Assembly: GCF_022899355.1 (NCBI RefSeq)
Contig: NZ_JALJCK010000009.1
Coordinates: 1 to 64,000 of the forward strand
From: Shinella yambaruensis
GTDB lineage: Bacteria > Pseudomonadota > Alphaproteobacteria > Rhizobiales > Rhizobiaceae
Direction of reading: 5' to 3'
DNA: 64,000 nt
The translations under genes and the position numbers were made by a program. The notes beneath the pieces are model-generated. The model made no database searches. It was not told the DNA's origin and saw nothing but the letters and a program-made list of their open reading frames with translations. This document shows, piece after piece, positions 35,665-45,200 of the stretch (its first letter is position 1; each line of letters begins with the position of its first letter).

Positions 35665-35706
35665 GGAGCACTTCCAGGAAAAGCGGATACCGGTTTTCCT
35701 GGAAAT
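35665..35706. repeat. Dispersed palindrome of the GAGCATTTCC type between hisC and ispG
   Basis: TTCCAGGAAAA (35672-35682) and TTTTCCTGGAA (35694-35704) are exact 11-bp inverted repeats around 11 bases, preceded by GGAGCAC and followed by ATGC. It is similar to the dispersed elements elsewhere in the window and lies between convergent genes, where it can also serve as a terminator in both directions. Confidence 0.7.
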
Positions 35707-35731
35707 GCGACAAATCCTCCAGGACCGCCGC

Positions 35732-36985
35732 CTACTCGGCGGCCGCCTGGCCCTGGCCGTAGCGCTTCTCGATATAGTCGTTGACGAGCGTCTCGAATTC
35801 ACCGGCGATGTTGGTGCCGCGCAGCGTCAGGGCCTTCTTGCCGTCGACATAGACGGGAGCGATCGGCAATTCGCCGGTGCCGGGCAGCGAGATGCCGATA
35901 TCGGCATGCTTGCTCTCGCCCGGGCCGTTGACGATGCAGCCCATGACCGCGACCTTCAATCCCTCGACGCCGGGATATTTTTCCCGCCAGACCGGCATGT
36001 TCTTGCGGATGTCGTCCTGGATCTTCTGGGCGAGTTCCTGGAAGACCGTGGAGGTGGTGCGCCCGCAGCCCGGACAGGCGGCGACGACGGGTATGAACTG
36101 GCGGAAGCCCATGACCTGCAGCAGTTCCTGCGCCACCTGCACCTCGCGGGTGCGGTCGCCGCCGGGCTCGGGGGTCAGCGAGATGCGGATCGTGTCGCCG
36201 ATGCCTTGCTGCATGAGGATGCCGAGCGAGGCGGAGGAGGCGACGACGCCCTTCGTGCCCATGCCGGCTTCCGTCAGGCCGAGATGCAGTGCATGGTCCG
36301 AGCGCGCCGAGAGCATCGCATAGACGGCGATGAGGTCCTGCACGTTGGAGACCTTCGCCGAGAGGATGATGTGGTCGCGCGGCAGGCCGATCTCCTCGGC
36401 AAGCTCGGCGGACAGCAGCGCCGACTGGCAGATCGCCTCGCGCATCACCTGCTGGGCGGTCAGCGGAAAGCCCTTGTCCTGGTTCTCGTCCATCAGCCGG
36501 GTCAGGAGCTCCTGGTCGAGCGAGCCCCAGTTGACGCCGATGCGCACCGGCTTGTCGTGGCGGATAGCCGTCTCGACGATGGCGGCGAACTGCCTGTCCT
36601 TCTTGTCCTTGAAGCCGACATTGCCGGGATTGATGCGGTATTTCGCCAGCGCCTCGGCGCAGGCCGGATGGTCGGCAAGCAGCTTGTGGCCGATATAGTG
36701 GAAGTCGCCGACGAGCGGCACGTCCATGCCGAGGCGCAGGAGGCGCTCGCGGATCTTCGGCACCGCCGCCGCGCTCTCGTCGCGGTCGACCGTGATGCGC
36801 ACGATCTCCGAGCCGGCGCGGTGGAGGGCGGCGACCTGCGCCACCGTCCCGTCGATATCGGCGGTATCCGTATTGGTCATCGACTGCACGACGACCGGTG
36901 CGCCGCCGCCGACAAGCACGCCGCCGACATCGACGCCGACGGACCTGCGCCGCGGCTTCGGTTCAAAGTCGAAGGAGAAGGACAT
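35732..36985 (-). CDS. ispG: 4-hydroxy-3-methylbut-2-en-1-yl diphosphate synthase
   Basis: Iron-sulfur enzyme (GcpE) of the methylerythritol phosphate pathway, forming HMBPP from MEcPP. The 417-residue protein has the TIM-barrel N-terminal part ([14 protein letters not shown]) and the cluster cysteines in CPGCGR and CIVNGPGE in its C-terminal part. The start is the ATG of [15 protein letters not shown], with GGCTCC and AGAAT upstream; the in-frame extension overlaps the MFS gene in another phase. Convergent with hisC. Confidence 0.96.
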   Translation of the reverse strand: MSFSFDFEPKPRRRSVGVDVGGVLVGGGAPVVVQSMTNTDTADIDGTVAQVAALHRAGSEIVRITVDRDESAAAVPKIRERLLRLGMDVPLVGDFHYIGHKLLADHPACAEALAKYRINPGNVGFKDKKDRQFAAIVETAIRHDKPVRIGVNWGSLDQELLTRLMDENQDKGFPLTAQQVMREAICQSALLSAELAEEIGLPRDHIILSAKVSNVQDLIAVYAMLSARSDHALHLGLTEAGMGTKGVVASSASLGILMQQGIGDTIRISLTPEPGGDRTREVQVAQELLQVMGFRQFIPVVAACPGCGRTTSTVFQELAQKIQDDIRKNMPVWREKYPGVEGLKVAVMGCIVNGPGESKHADIGISLPGTGELPIAPVYVDGKKALTLRGTNIAGEFETLVNDYIEKRYGQGQAAAE

Positions 36986-37122
36986 TCTGGAGCCTCTTGC
37001 TCGAAAACCGGCCGCATGCGGCATCGCTCGTGCAGCCTTTGCCCTCAGGTGGATCAGGAAACGGGGCTTGTCAACCGCCGGGGCCGGAACGCGCGACGAT
37101 TTGATCGCCGCGCGTTGCGCGC

Positions 37123-38316
37123 TCAAGGCCGTTCGCGCACGTCCGCATGCACGGCATGGTGCGAGAGCAGCAGCACGACGACGAAGAGCACCGGCAGCAG
37201 GGCGAAGATGATGGAAAAGCCCGTATGCTCGGCGATGAAGCCGATGACGGAGGGTGCGAAGAGCGAGCCCGAATAGCCCATGACCGTCGCGACGGAGAGC
37301 GCCACGCCCTGCGCGAAACCCGGCAGGTTGCCGGCGGCGGAAAAGGCGATCGGCACCATGTTGGAAATGCCGATGCCGCAGATGGCGAAGCCGAGGACCG
37401 CCACATAGGCATTCGGCGCCATGCCCGATACCACCATGCCGATCATCGCCATGACAGTGCAGAACCGCAGCGTCTTCACCGCGCCCAGGCGGTCGCGCAC
37501 ATGGTCGCCGGCAAAGCGCATGGCGGCCATGGTGAGCGAGAAGGCACCGAAGGCGAAGCCGGAGACTGCCAGCGAGGCGCCGAGCTCGTCGCGCATGTAG
37601 AGCGCGCCCCAGTCGAGGATCGCGCCTTCCGGCACCATGGAGAACAGCGCCATGAGGCCGATCAGCCAGGGCAGGAGCGTCATCGGCAGGCGCACCTTCT
37701 GGCGCTCCTCGTTCGGGTGCGGCGCGTCGTGCAGCACGAAGGGCCAGGCAAGGCCGAGCGCGACGGCGCCGAGCGCGGTGAGCAGCACCGCATGGCCCGT
37801 CACGCCGAGCGTCTCGATCAGGAAACCGCCGGTCGTGGCGCCGATGAAGGCGCCGAGGCTCCAGAAGGCGTGGCAGGACGACATGATCGCCCGCCGCATG
37901 GATTTTTCGACCTCGACCGCATTGCCGTTCATCGCCACGTCCATCGCGCCCATCAGGCCGCCGAAGAGGAAGATGGCGAGCGCGCCGAGCAGGACGGTCG
38001 GGGCAAGGGAAAGCAGGATGAGGGTGGACAGGAAGAGGACCGCGGCGCCCTTGACCGTGCGCGTCGTGCCGTAATGGGCGATCAGGATGCCGGCGATCGG
38101 CATCAGCACGAGCGAGCCGATGCCGAAGCACATGATCATCAGGCCGAGGCCGGATTCGGAGAGCGACAGGCGGCTGGCGAATTCCGGGATTTTCGGCGCC
38201 CAGGCGCCGGCGAAGGTGCCGTTCAGCAGGAAAAGGCCGGAGACGGCCAGCCGTGTCGGGGGAAAATGGGTTCTCGCGAAGGCGGTGCCTTTGATGGCAT
38301 TTTCGGGCGTCGTCAT
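37123..38316 (-). CDS. MFS transporter
   Basis: A 397-residue twelve-helix major facilitator. The N-terminal half has [20 protein letters not shown] and [21 protein letters not shown]. The charged motif after helix 4 and [16 protein letters not shown] are typical of the FucP/NarK-distant MFS group seen in rhizobia. It lies 33 bases downstream of a DeoR-type regulator on the same strand, so it may transport the sugar that regulator senses. Substrate unknown. Confidence 0.85.
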   Translation of the reverse strand: MTTPENAIKGTAFARTHFPPTRLAVSGLFLLNGTFAGAWAPKIPEFASRLSLSESGLGLMIMCFGIGSLVLMPIAGILIAHYGTTRTVKGAAVLFLSTLILLSLAPTVLLGALAIFLFGGLMGAMDVAMNGNAVEVEKSMRRAIMSSCHAFWSLGAFIGATTGGFLIETLGVTGHAVLLTALGAVALGLAWPFVLHDAPHPNEERQKVRLPMTLLPWLIGLMALFSMVPEGAILDWGALYMRDELGASLAVSGFAFGAFSLTMAAMRFAGDHVRDRLGAVKTLRFCTVMAMIGMVVSGMAPNAYVAVLGFAICGIGISNMVPIAFSAAGNLPGFAQGVALSVATVMGYSGSLFAPSVIGFIAEHTGFSIIFALLPVLFVVVLLLSHHAVHADVRERP

Positions 38317-38349
38317 GGGAGGTCCGTTTCAGGATTCTGGGAGGGGCGC

Positions 38350-39123
38350 CTATCCGGCCCGCAGGATGTCGATGCCGGCGTCGGCGAGCGCTGCCGCCTC
38401 GGCCTCGCCCGCATCCGCCTCGATCACGGCGCTTGCCACGCGGGCAAGGGGGGCGACCGAATAGGGGGCTGCGGTGAAAAGCTTGTCGTTGGTGACGATG
38501 ACGATCACCGTCCGGCTGCGCGAGGCGACGAAGCGTTTGAATTCCGCCTCCTCGAAACTGTCGGCGGTGACGCCGGCCTCCGGATCGATGCCGCAGACGC
38601 CGAGCACCAGGATGTCAGGCCGAAGGGCCTCCGCATCGCGCATCGCCTTGGCGCCGATCGCCGCGCCCGAGCGCGCATCGATCAGCCCGCCGAGCTGGAT
38701 CGTCGCGATGTCGCGCTCGAGAAGCGCCGCGGCGATGGCCGGCCCGTTGGTGGCAACGGTGAGGCCGGCGGCCGTCGGCAAGGCGCGGGCGAGCGCGACA
38801 TTGGTGCTGCCAGCATCGAGGAAGACGGTGGTGCCGGCAGGGATGAGCCCGGCGGCCGCGCGGGCGAGCGCCGCCTTGCGCGCGCCGGCAATCGCCATGC
38901 GCTCGTTCATCGTGGTGGAAGCGTGCGTCATGCGCAAGGCCCCGCCATAGACCCGGCGGCAGAGGCCAGAGGCCGCCATTTCACGCAGGTCCCGCCGGAT
39001 CGTGTCTTCCGACACGCCGAGCTCCTGTGCCAGTTCCGCCGCGATCACCCGCCCCGAAAGGTCGAGCCGCGCGCGGATCAGGTCTTGCCGCTCCCCGAGC
39101 AGAAGAAGGTCTTGTCCCGACAT
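38350..39123 (-). CDS. DeoR family transcriptional regulator
   Basis: A 257-residue repressor with an N-terminal HTH ([27 protein letters not shown]) and the DeoR C-terminal sugar-phosphate sensor domain (RVYGGALRM, then [13 protein letters not shown] and [11 protein letters not shown]). The ATG of [13 protein letters not shown] is used; another in-frame ATG 11 codons upstream would add unrelated residues. It precedes an MFS gene by 33 bases and probably controls its use, for a sugar not identifiable here. Confidence 0.9.
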   Translation of the reverse strand: MSGQDLLLLGERQDLIRARLDLSGRVIAAELAQELGVSEDTIRRDLREMAASGLCRRVYGGALRMTHASTTMNERMAIAGARKAALARAAAGLIPAGTTVFLDAGSTNVALARALPTAAGLTVATNGPAIAAALLERDIATIQLGGLIDARSGAAIGAKAMRDAEALRPDILVLGVCGIDPEAGVTADSFEEAEFKRFVASRSRTVIVIVTNDKLFTAAPYSVAPLARVASAVIEADAGEAEAAALADAGIDILRAG

Positions 39124-39279
39124 CGTCGAATCCAAACATGCACGATTGCGTAGCAATGCGCATGAATCGGCAGAAACGTCAATGAACGGGGATGATCACG
39201 TTTGATTGCCGGGCGAAACGGCGCGATCTTGCAGCGTGGGTCCCGTGGCCGTCCCGGGACCCTGAGGTCAGCCTTGTCG

Positions 39280-40140
39280 TCAGGCGTAGGCGAAATCCGT
39301 GGTCTTGCTGACCAGCACGGCGCGCAGCTTCTCCAGCGCGCGATTCTCGATCTGGCGTACACGCTCCTTGGAAATGCCGAGAACGGCGCCGAGTTCCTCG
39401 AGTGTCGCGCCGTTTTCCGCCAGCCGCCGGGCACGGATGATCTTCATCTCGCGTTCGTTGAGCTGGCCGAGCGCGGCATGCAGCCAGTGATGGCGGCGTT
39501 CGCCGTCGATGCTGCCTTCCGCCTGTTCGTCGGGAAGGGGGGCGTCGCTGGTGAGAAAGTCGAGCCGGTTCGAGCCCTCGCCCTCGGCGGAGGAGATCGG
39601 CGCCTGGAGCGAGACATCGGAGGAGGAAAGACGGGCATCCATGGTGCGCACGTCGGCGGTGCTGACGCCGAGCGCGGCCGCGATCTCCTGGTGCATCGCC
39701 TCGGCGGTCAGATGGATGTCGCCGCGGGCAAGCCGGGCGCGCAGGCGCCTGAGGTTGAAGAAGAGCGCCTTCTGCGCCGAACTGGTGCCGCCGCGCACAA
39801 TCGACCAGTTGCGCAGCACGTAGTCCTGGATCGAGGCGCGGATCCACCAGCTGGCATAGGTGGAAAAGCGCACCTGCCGTTCCGGCTCGAAACGGGCGGC
39901 AGCTTCCAAGAGGCCGATATAGCCCTCCTGCACGAGATCACCGAGCGGAAGGCCGAAGTTCCTGAACTTTCCGGCCATCGAGACCACCAGCCGCATATGG
40001 GCCATGGCGATGCGGTTGCGGGCTTCCTGGTCCTTGTTGTTCTTCCAGGCCTGGGCCAGCGCCTGCTCCTCGTCCCGTTCGAGATAGGGCGCGGACATTG
40101 CGAGCTTGATCATGCGGCGGTCTGCGGTCGTCGTAGCCAT
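39280..40140 (-). CDS. rpoH2: RNA polymerase heat-shock/stress sigma factor RpoH2
   Basis: A 286-residue sigma-70 family factor. Regions 2.1-2.4 are present (ARNRIAMAHMRLVVSMAGKF to STYASWWIRASIQDYVL), the RpoH box QKALFFNLRR lies at residues 123-132, and region 4 ends with GISKERVRQIENRALEKLR. The ATG of MATTTADRR gives normal length; longer frames upstream are not sigma-like. An EcfG-type promoter lies about 180 bases upstream, which fits the rpoH2 genes of rhizobia that are under the general stress sigma factor. Assignment as RpoH2 rather than RpoH1 rests on that promoter. Confidence 0.9.
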   Translation of the reverse strand: MATTTADRRMIKLAMSAPYLERDEEQALAQAWKNNKDQEARNRIAMAHMRLVVSMAGKFRNFGLPLGDLVQEGYIGLLEAAARFEPERQVRFSTYASWWIRASIQDYVLRNWSIVRGGTSSAQKALFFNLRRLRARLARGDIHLTAEAMHQEIAAALGVSTADVRTMDARLSSSDVSLQAPISSAEGEGSNRLDFLTSDAPLPDEQAEGSIDGERRHHWLHAALGQLNEREMKIIRARRLAENGATLEELGAVLGISKERVRQIENRALEKLRAVLVSKTTDFAYA

Positions 40141-40322
40141 GGCGGGTCTCTCCACGTAAACCGAACCGGCGCAGGCAGGCCCATTCCTGCTCCTGACCCT
40201 GCGCCCTGCTTGACGATGACGTTTCGGAAAGACCAACGGATCACTCGAAAACGGTTTTCGAGAAAATAAAGTGACCAAGCCACCCCGCCGGCCGCCCGAA
40301 GCCGGATCGTCCTCGATCGCCA

Positions 40323-40347
40323 AACGGCCTGCCGCCGGAAAAGTTCC
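40323..40347 (-). promoter_or_regulatory. EcfG (RpoE2)-type promoter of rpoH2
   Basis: Read on the minus strand, GGAAC (40343-40347) is followed after exactly 16 bases by CGTT (40323-40326). This matches the -35/-10 pair GGAAC-N16/17-CGTT of the alphaproteobacterial general stress sigma factor. It precedes rpoH2, a known member of that regulon in Sinorhizobium. Confidence 0.7.
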
Positions 40348-40350
40348 AAT

Positions 40351-40376
40351 AAAAAACCCGGCTGTTGCCAGCCGGG
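40351..40376 (-). terminator. Terminator of carD
   Basis: On the minus strand AGCCGGG pairs with CCCGGCT around six bases (40357-40376, stem CCCGGCT-gttgcc-AGCCGGG on the plus strand) and is followed by TTTTTT (40351-40356), 27 bases after the carD stop. The rpoH2 promoter starts just after it. Confidence 0.9.
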
Positions 40377-40403
40377 CTTTAAAATCGGAAGCGCTGCCCT
40401 AGA

Positions 40404-40973
40404 TCAGGCGGCTTCGTCCTGCGAGTCGTCCTCTTCGATCGCCTTGCCGCGCTTGGGGCCCTTGGCAAGGTTCGTCTCGACGAGGCGGACGGCCTCGGTT
40501 TCCGACATCTTGTTGACGGCGGCGATTTCCCGGGCCATGCGGTCGAGCGCGGCTTCGTAGAGCTGGCGCTCGGAATAGGACTGTTCCGGCTGGTTTTCCG
40601 CACGGTAGAGGTCGCGGACCACTTCGGCGATCGAGATCAGGTCGCCCGAATTGATCTTGGCATCATATTCCTGCGCGCGGCGCGACCACATGGTACGCTT
40701 CACACGGGCCTTGCCCTGGACAACCTTCAGCGCGCGGTCGACGAAATCGGTCTCCGACAGTTTGCGCATGCCGATCGAAACGGCCTTGGCAACCGGCACC
40801 TTGAGACGCATCTTGTCCTTTTCGAAATCGATGACAAAAAGCTCAAGCTTCATGCCGGCGACTTCCTGCTCCTCGATGGCGACGATCTGGCCGACGCCGT
40901 GAGCGGGATAGACGATCGATTCACCGGTCTTGAAGCCCTGGCGCGTGGAAGATTTCTTCTGCTGGGTCGTCAT
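40404..40973 (-). CDS. carD: CarD family transcription regulator
   Basis: A 189-residue protein of the CarD/CdnL family, which binds RNA polymerase through an N-terminal Tudor-like domain (FKTGESIVYPAHGVGQIVAIEEQEVAG) and stabilises open complexes at many promoters. The C-terminal helical domain follows (WSRRAQEYDAKINSGDLISIAEVVRDLYRA). The ATG twelve bases after GGGAG is chosen; a TTG three codons earlier is too near the site. It sits upstream of rpoH2 with its own terminator between them. Confidence 0.93.
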   Translation of the reverse strand: MTTQQKKSSTRQGFKTGESIVYPAHGVGQIVAIEEQEVAGMKLELFVIDFEKDKMRLKVPVAKAVSIGMRKLSETDFVDRALKVVQGKARVKRTMWSRRAQEYDAKINSGDLISIAEVVRDLYRAENQPEQSYSERQLYEAALDRMAREIAAVNKMSETEAVRLVETNLAKGPKRGKAIEEDDSQDEAA

Positions 40974-40999
40974 TCTGTTCAAATACTCCCTGTTACGCT

Positions 41000-41029
41000 C
41001 CCGGCATGGCCGGGTGGGTCCGGGGACCC
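41000..41029 (-). other. Two tandem stem-loops in the carD leader
   Basis: CCCGGC-atg-GCCGGG (41000-41014) and GGGTCC-gg-GGACCC (41016-41029) are two adjacent perfect 6-bp stems, 27 bases upstream of the carD start. They fall in the leader if the carD promoter is further upstream. A regulatory role is speculative; they may also end an fdxA transcript. Confidence 0.4.
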
Positions 41030-41342
41030 GGGAAAGACGGGGGGCACCGTTGCGGTGTCACCACTCTGGTCCGTCCGCCATGCGCAAAAAGGTCCCCTGC
41101 GACGCGTTCACATTTGAGCAACCGGGGCTGCCTATGGGAGGTGAGCGGCGTTGAGGGATCGTTTGCTTTCGTGGTGGTGTTCGGGCACGCAAAATGCCGC
41201 GATGTGGATCAGTATCGGGACCCTACCACAAAAAAGTGCCGAAATCAATAATTTGCTTCGCATGGGTCATCAAGCCTGTCCCATCGCCTTTTGGCGGGAG
41301 CAGGTCTTTTTCCCCAGCTTCGGTTGCCGCCCTGTGCGGCGA
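41030..41342. other. Rest of the fdxA-carD intergenic region
   Basis: Downstream of the fdxA stop there is a small stem GCCGC/GCGGC near 41332-41346 and no T tract. An AT-rich patch around 41228-41262 (AAAAAAGTGCCGAAATCAATAA) could hold the carD promoter. I see no gene in this stretch. Confidence 0.4.
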
Positions 41343-41681
41343 TCAATCACCCTGGCCCGGATTGGGAGAGAAGTACTTCTCGTACTTGCCTTCCTCGCCG
41401 TCCATTTCCTTCGCTTCCGGCATCGCGTCCCGCTTGACCGTGATGTTCGGCCAGACGGATGCGAATTCCGCATTGATCTGCAGCCACTTATCGAGGCCCG
41501 GCTCGGTATCCGGCTTGATCGCCTCGGCGGGACATTCCGGTTCGCAGACACCGCAATCGATGCATTCGTCGGGGTGGATGACGAGGAAATTCTCCCCCTC
41601 GTAGAAACAGTCGACGGGGCACACTTCCACACAGTCCGTGTACTTGCAGCGAATGCAGTTGTCGGTCACGACATACGTCAT
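41343..41681 (-). CDS. fdxA: Seven-iron ferredoxin FdxA
   Basis: A 112-residue bacterial ferredoxin with two clusters: cysteines C9, C12, C17, C21 and C25 in the first half and C40, C43, C46, C50 in [12 protein letters not shown]. This is the 3Fe-4S/4Fe-4S arrangement of FdxA from alphaproteobacteria, with the usual C-terminal extension (about 60-112). The start [12 protein letters not shown] was taken from the ATG; the longer in-frame extension has no ferredoxin likeness. The redox partner is unknown. Confidence 0.94.
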   Translation of the reverse strand: MTYVVTDNCIRCKYTDCVEVCPVDCFYEGENFLVIHPDECIDCGVCEPECPAEAIKPDTEPGLDKWLQINAEFASVWPNITVKRDAMPEAKEMDGEEGKYEKYFSPNPGQGD

Positions 41682-41873
41682 GAGGAACTCCAGAAACGTC
41701 ATAAGGCGGGCGCGGACGAGGCCGTCCGTCACCGTAGAACCCGTTACGCGACCGGCTTGCCGGACAGGAGAGGCCGCGCGCATCGAGGGCCATCCGGTGG
41801 CTGAGGTAAAGGCTTTGCGGGCGGTTTGCAAGCGTAATACATGCGCTGCCGGGCGCATGCGAGGTATAGAATT

Positions 41874-42293
41874 CTAATCCTCGTCGCCGCCGGGAAAACC
41901 ATGCAGGCGGTCGGTTTCGCGGCGTTCCCGCTTGGTGGGCCGGCCGGCGCCGCGCTCGCGTGTCGCCTGCTCGAAGAGCGAGCGCTCCTCGCGCGGCGGC
42001 GGGGGTGGCGTCATGTCGCTGTAGAGAAGGCGGGCTTCCTCGTAGGGCCCGCGGCGTTCGCCGGCCTGCAGCACCTTCACCACCATGTCGTGCCGGTCGA
42101 GCGAGAGCACCACGACATCGCCGGGGCGCACCATATGCGATGGCTGGCGGATGTTCTGGCCGTTGACGCTGACATCGCCCGCTTCCACGGATTTCGCCGC
42201 CAGCGAGCGCGACTTGCGCAGCCGCGCGAAGAACAGCCATTTGTCGATGCGCTGTCGCGCCTGACCTGCCGGCTGTTCCTCGTCGCGTGCCAT
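41874..42293 (-). CDS. S4-domain RNA-binding protein (HslR/Hsp15-like)
   Basis: A 139-residue protein with an N-terminal S4 RNA-binding domain (RIDKWLFFARLRKSRSLAAK through VSVNGQNIRQPSHMVRPGD, about residues 14-75) and a charged C-terminal tail (PPPPREERSLFEQATRERGAG). This matches heat-shock protein Hsp15, which binds 50S subunits carrying stalled nascent chains. It is four bases downstream of the helicase gene on the same strand, so the two are co-transcribed; a shared role in RNA or ribosome handling is plausible but unproven. Confidence 0.9.
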   Translation of the reverse strand: MARDEEQPAGQARQRIDKWLFFARLRKSRSLAAKSVEAGDVSVNGQNIRQPSHMVRPGDVVVLSLDRHDMVVKVLQAGERRGPYEEARLLYSDMTPPPPPREERSLFEQATRERGAGRPTKRERRETDRLHGFPGGDED

Positions 42294-42297
42294 CGGC

Positions 42298-45200
42298 TTA
42301 CTTCTTCAGCTGCTCCTTGAGCGCCGCGAGCTTGGCGAAGGGCGAATCCGGGTCGATCGGCTTTTCCTTGCGGGGCGGCCGGGCCTCGAATTTCGCCTGC
42401 TGCGGCTTGCCGCCGCGATCGTTGCGATCGGGGCGATGCTCATTGCGATCGGGGCGATTGCCGCCCTGCGGCTTTCCGTCGCGGCCCTTGGCCTGGTCCG
42501 GACGGCCGCGGCCGCCGTCGCGCCGCTCGCCGCGCTCCCCGGCCGGCTGGCCACGATGGCGCTCGCCGCCACGACGCGCGCCCTGGCCTTGGCGGTCGCC
42601 CTGCCGTTCCCCACCGTGGCGGTGGCCCTGGCGCTGGTTGTCATGGCGCGAGCCCGGACGCCAGAGCAGCACCGGCTTGGCTTCGGCCGGCTCGCCTTCG
42701 GCGGCGGCTTCCGCCGCTGCCGGTGCTTCCGCGGTTTCGGCGGCCTCGGTGGCCGGGGCTTCGGCCGGGGCGGCCGATGCCTCTGCGGCGACCGCCGGGG
42801 CCTCGCTTTCGCCCTCCGCCGCATCGGCATCGTGTTCGTCGGACACTTCCGTATTTGTTTCGGCGGGCGCTGCGGCGGCGGCATCGGCCGGAGCCGGGGT
42901 CGCGGCGGCAAGATGGGCGGCGACCTCCTCGGCCTTCACGCTGTCGGCACGGTAGCCGAGACCCTTGAGGATCTCTTCCATGTCGTCCGGCGTCGCGCCG
43001 AGGATGGAGAGCATGGCGGTCGTCGCCATGAAGCGGCGGCCGTCATAGGCGCCCTCGGGGCGCGGCGTGCCCGGCTTCCACTGCAGCAGCGGGCGGATGA
43101 GGTCGGCGAGGCGCTCCAGGATGTCGATGCGCACGGCCCGCTTGCCGAGGAAGCGGAAGCCGGCGAGCTTGTAGAAGGCGCGCTCGAAGCTCGGGTCGGT
43201 GACGACCGAGGTGCGGCCGGCGGCGAGCACCGGGATGAGGTCGCCGTAGCCCGGCTTGTCGAGGCCATCGTTCTTCAGCGCCCAGAGCAGGGTGATGAGC
43301 TCGGCCGGGGCCGGCTTCAAGAGCGCGGGCATGAAGATGTGGTAGGCGCCGAAGCGGATGCCGTGCTTGCGGATCGAGGCGCGGGCTTCCTGGTCGAGCG
43401 ATTTCACGTCCTCCGCCACGTCGCGGCGGAAGAGCACGCCGAGGTTCTCGACGAGCTGGAAGGCGAGGCCCTTGGCGAGACCCTGCAGGTCTTCCGCGCG
43501 CGAAAGGTCGTCGAGCGGCTTCAGCACGGTCGCGATGTGATGGTTCACGAAGCGCTCGATGCGGGCGGCGACGTGGTCGCGCGCATTGCCGGTCAGCTGC
43601 TCGTCGGAGAGCAGGATGACGCGCGGGCGCATGACGTGGTCGCTCGCCGTCAGGCGCGCGACGGGATCGCCGAGCCAACGCACGGTGCCGTCGGAGCCGA
43701 GCGCGAGGTCGCCGTTGCCGGCGGCATGCAGGCGTGCGGCCCGGGCTTCGAACTCCAGCGCAAGCGCCTTCTGCGCAGCCGCCTGCACGGCCTTCGCATC
43801 GGGACCTTCCGTTCCGGAGGCCAGCGTAAACCGGAAACCGGCCAACTGCCCGACATGATGTCCCTCTACGAAGACATCGCCATTCACACTGATTTCAGCT
43901 TCCAGCATCGCATTCTCTCTCAGGCGCTTCATGAGCACAGATGTCCTGCGATCAACAAAGCGTTTCGTCAACCGTTCATGTAGCGCATCGGACAATCGGT
44001 CTTCGATTTCCCGCGTCTTTTCCTGCCAGTGTGTCGGATCGGCAAGCCATCCGGGCCGATTCGACACATAGGTCCATGTCCTTATCTGTGCGATTCGCGC
44101 CGAAAGCGTGTCGATCTCGCCATCGGTTCGATCGGCCCGGCGCACCTGGTCGGCCATGAAGTCTTCGTTGACCGCGCCGCGCTTTATGAGGTCCGCATAG
44201 AGCGTCGAGATGAGGTCGGCGTGCTGGGCGGGGGCGATGCGGCGGTAGTCGGGAAGCGCGCAGGCCTCCCAGAGTTTCTCGACGCGCTCCGGCGTCGTTG
44301 CGAGATCGCGGACGTCGGGGTAGCGCGACAGGTGCTCCAGCGCCTGCTGGTCGACGGCCGGCAGCGCCCGTGTCAGCCCGCTTATCGGCGGCGGCGCGTC
44401 GAGCGAATGGCGCAGCGCCGAGAGGGAGGAATAGTCGAACCGGGTGGTGCGCCACTGCAGCACGCGCACGGGGTCGAACTGGTGCGTCTCGATGCGCTTG
44501 ACCAGCTCGTCGTCGAAGGGATCGACGCGGCCCGTCACGCCGAAGGTGCCGTCGCGCAGGTGCCGGCCGGCGCGGCCGGCGATCTGGGCGAGCTCGGCGG
44601 GGTTGAGGTTGCGGAACTGGTAGCCGTCGAACTTGCGGTCCTGGGCGAAGGCGACATGGTCGACGTCGAGGTTGAGGCCCATGCCGATCGCATCGGTCGC
44701 GACGAGATATTCGACGTCGCCCTCCTGGTAGAGCGCGACCTGTGCATTGCGGGTGCGGGGCGAGAGCGCGCCGAGCACCACCGCCGCCCCGCCGCGCTGG
44801 CGGCGGATCAGTTCGGCGATCGCATAGACCTCGTCGGCGGAGAAGGCGACGATGGCCGTGCGCTGTGGCAGGCGGGTGATCTTCTTGGAGCCGGAATAGA
44901 AGAGCTGGGAGAGCCGCGGGCGCTCCACGACGTTAAGGCCCGGCAGCAACTGTTCGAGGATCGGCTTCATGGTGGCGGCGCCGAGCAGCAGCGTCTCGTC
45001 GCGGCCGCGCAGATGCAGCACCCGGTCGGTGAAAATGTGGCCGCGTTCCAGATCGCCGGCCAGCTGCACCTCGTCGATCGCGACGAAGGAGGCGCGCGTC
45101 TCGCGCGGCATCGCCTCCACCGTGCAGACCGAATAGCGCGCCATGTGCGGCGTGATCTTCTCCTCGCCGGTGACGAGCGCCACATTGTGCGGGCCGACCT

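Noticed and set aside
35732-38131. Apparent 799-residue extended ispG
   Set aside because: The extension is an out-of-phase reading of the MFS gene; ispG starts at 36985.
39238-39262. Stem GGGTCCCG/CGGGACCC after rpoH2
   Set aside because: The stem is real but no T tract follows on the coding strand, so I did not list it as a terminator.
42436-43983. 515-codon open frame on the plus strand
   Set aside because: Antisense to the helicase gene with repetitive composition; the helicase motifs show which strand is coding.
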